This document shows, one piece after another, positions 62,697 through 64,000 of a stretch of 64,000 bases of DNA. Below the pieces are notes generated by a model that saw only the letters and a list, made by a program, of their open reading frames with translations, was not told the origin of the DNA and searched no databases. Position 1 is the first letter of the stretch. The number at the start of each line of letters is the position of its first letter. The translations under genes were made by a program, and so were the position numbers. The stretch covers positions 2,668,783-2,732,782 of the forward strand of contig NZ_GL877878.1 of NCBI RefSeq assembly GCF_000194155.1, read 5' to 3'. Origin of the DNA: Saccharopolyspora spinosa NRRL 18395 (GTDB lineage Bacteria > Actinomycetota > Actinomycetes > Mycobacteriales > Pseudonocardiaceae).

Positions 62697-63251
62697 GCCC
62701 GCGGCTGTGTCGACCAGCCCGCGTTCGCGCATCAGGTCGGCAACCAGCCCGACGCTCCACGCATGGCCTTCAAATCCTGCGCATCGCAGATCACGAGGCG
62801 AGCAAGATTTAGAACCTTGCACCAAGGCCGAGTACTAACGCGCACATTCCTATGCCCTCAAGGACATGGGCGGCTACGACCAGGCCCGCCGTCCACCTCG
62901 CTGGGCACCGTCCCCCTGGTCGCCTACTCATCTTTTCGGAAATCCGTCACTTGAAAACGCTTCCAAATAGTCAGGCTTCACCCAATCGGCGGCTGCCTCG
63001 CCACGGGAGGCGTGCAACCTTGAAAGGTGCCACGAGAGCTAAAAGGCACGTATCACGAACTTCTCGCCTTGGCGACGCTGGAGCCAGCAACCAGCTTATT
63101 CGATGTCAACATAGAGGCTTCTATCATTTGATCTTGACTGCCGACGCCGCCCGCTTGGCTGGGCCTCCGCGACGTCGCGATTTTGTCCACATGATTTTTC
63201 TGCCACTCCTGTTGAAAATTGAGGGCTACAGTGAGCTGATCTCAGTAGGGG
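62697..63251. other. non-coding, partly AT-richer sequence before the transposase
   Basis: No gene, tRNA or clear element end was recognised. From about 63010 to 63130 the base composition is visibly less GC-rich than the rest of the window, which suggests foreign origin. Confidence 0.4.
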
Positions 63252-64000
63252 CTATGCGAGTCGGCCGTGTTCGTAATGAGTGAGTACGAGTGCGGCTTGG
63301 ACGATGGGGCCGATTTTGCGGGGGCTGGTGGTGAAGTGTCGTAGGGTGCGCCAACGGCCGGTGAGCAGGGCGAATCCGCGTTCGGCCAGGGCGCGCAGGC
63401 CGCGCAGCAGTTTGTTGTAGGTCTGGTTGTCGACGTCGAGTGGGCGGCCTTTGCTGGTTTTGGGATGTTTGATCGGGGTGAACACCCCGGCTCCGGCGCC
63501 CTGGTAGCCGCCATCGGCCAGGGTGGGCAGGTCGAGCTGGGAGTAGGCCCAGTACAGGGCCCCGAGGACGTGGTCTTCGGCGGCGGTGATGTCGTGCACC
63601 GACCCCGGCTCCACGTCGGAAACCCACAGCGGGAACCCCTTCGGGTCCATCACCGCCTGAATGTTGCCCGCTTGTTCGCGGGTTTTCCCGGAGTACCACC
63701 GGTCGATCTCGGTTCCTTTGACGCTGGTGATCTTTTCGCCGAGACGGTCGGAAGAGAAGTTTTTGCCGTCGAGAAGCACATAGGCGTCGCCGTTGTCTTT
63801 CGCGCGCTGCAGGGCCTCGTGCAGATCCGGGGCCTGCGCGGCCAGCGCCTCGATGCCCTCGTCGATATACCGGTAGCCGGTAGCGCGGGCGACACCGTGA
63901 TCGCGGGCCAGTGTGGTGGTGTCGGTGCGGTCGCGGAACCACCGCAGGACCAGCACAGCCTGCCAGAACGTGGTCAACGCCCGGCGGCCCTTGCGGGTCC
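63252..64000 (-). mobile_element. IS5-like transposase, 5' part beyond the window
   Basis: The frame is open from the window edge (coding TRKGRRALTTFWQAVLVLRW) to a stop at 63252. It shows the N-terminal helix-turn-helix (TTLARDHGVARATGYRYIDE) and a DDE_Tnp_4-type catalytic core: an Asp in YVLLDGKNFSSDR, an Asp in GSVHDITAAEDHV, and a DGGYQGAG segment. It ends in ALVLTHYEHGRLA. No frameshift is seen in the visible 249 codons, so the element may be active. Its terminal inverted repeat should lie just below 63250. Confidence 0.85.

Overview
The window comes from a high-GC actinomycete, most likely a Pseudonocardiaceae member close to Saccharopolyspora. This is inferred from heavy GTG-start use, GTGA/ATGA gene overlaps, mycothiol genes (an MshB-type deacetylase beside a mycothiol-dependent isomerase), an actinobacterial RNase P RNA, and short GAACGG...CCGTTC-type intergenic repeats. 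Species identity cannot be proven from the sequence alone.

Layout. 1-1.7 kb (minus): three genes in the order of a VirB2/VirB3/VirB4-like conjugation module, cut by the window edge. 2.3-4.5 kb: a large GT-C-like membrane protein. 4.8-5.2 kb: rnpB. 5.7-9.6 kb (minus): a tight housekeeping operon (RNase H/phosphatase, zinc-ribbon coiled coil, Nif3-like, CobC-like). 10-12.5 kb (plus): low-molecular-weight phosphatase, fructosamine-kinase-like and SURF1. 13.6-14.7 kb: CobD/CbiB coupled to an unlisted 59-residue small gene. 14.8-24.5 kb (plus): a complete four-gene Wadjet anti-plasmid system (TIGR02677, 02678, 02680 and 02679 families). Its nuclease gene is separated from the SMC-like gene by 1.4 kb holding tiny coupled antisense reading frames. 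Right after it come a 30-bp perfect palindrome and a HicA-like toxin-antitoxin pair. 25-46.5 kb: mostly ordinary metabolism and regulation. This includes a 5-oxoprolinase operon (pxpABC) with a hydro-lyase gene, a remnant of an NRAMP transporter and a GntR regulator, a fused indolepyruvate ferredoxin oxidoreductase with its Lrp-type regulator, and an HTH-Clp_N protein with a paired operator.

47.1-50.1 kb is a compact bacterial ubiquitin-like conjugation operon: a 78-residue beta-grasp protein, an E2-like protein, a JAB-protease/E1 fusion and a membrane-anchored protein. I consider this and the Wadjet/palindrome/toxin-antitoxin neighbourhood the most interesting parts of the window.

50.4-64 kb is a decaying accessory region. 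It holds an IS30-like fragment, an atypical LuxR regulator, a truncated permease, an internally deleted aminotransferase, a broken LysR gene and IS701-type debris. Beyond these lies a second set of tryptophan/anthranilate genes: truncated trpC and trpB, intact trpD and trpG, trpE broken by a 7-bp tandem duplication, and a class II DAHP synthase. A MocR-type regulator in this set carries a TTA codon at position 2. Such a set resembles the precursor-supply genes of natural-product clusters (for example the CDA cluster of Streptomyces coelicolor), but no assembly-line gene is visible here. The window ends inside an IS5-like transposase.
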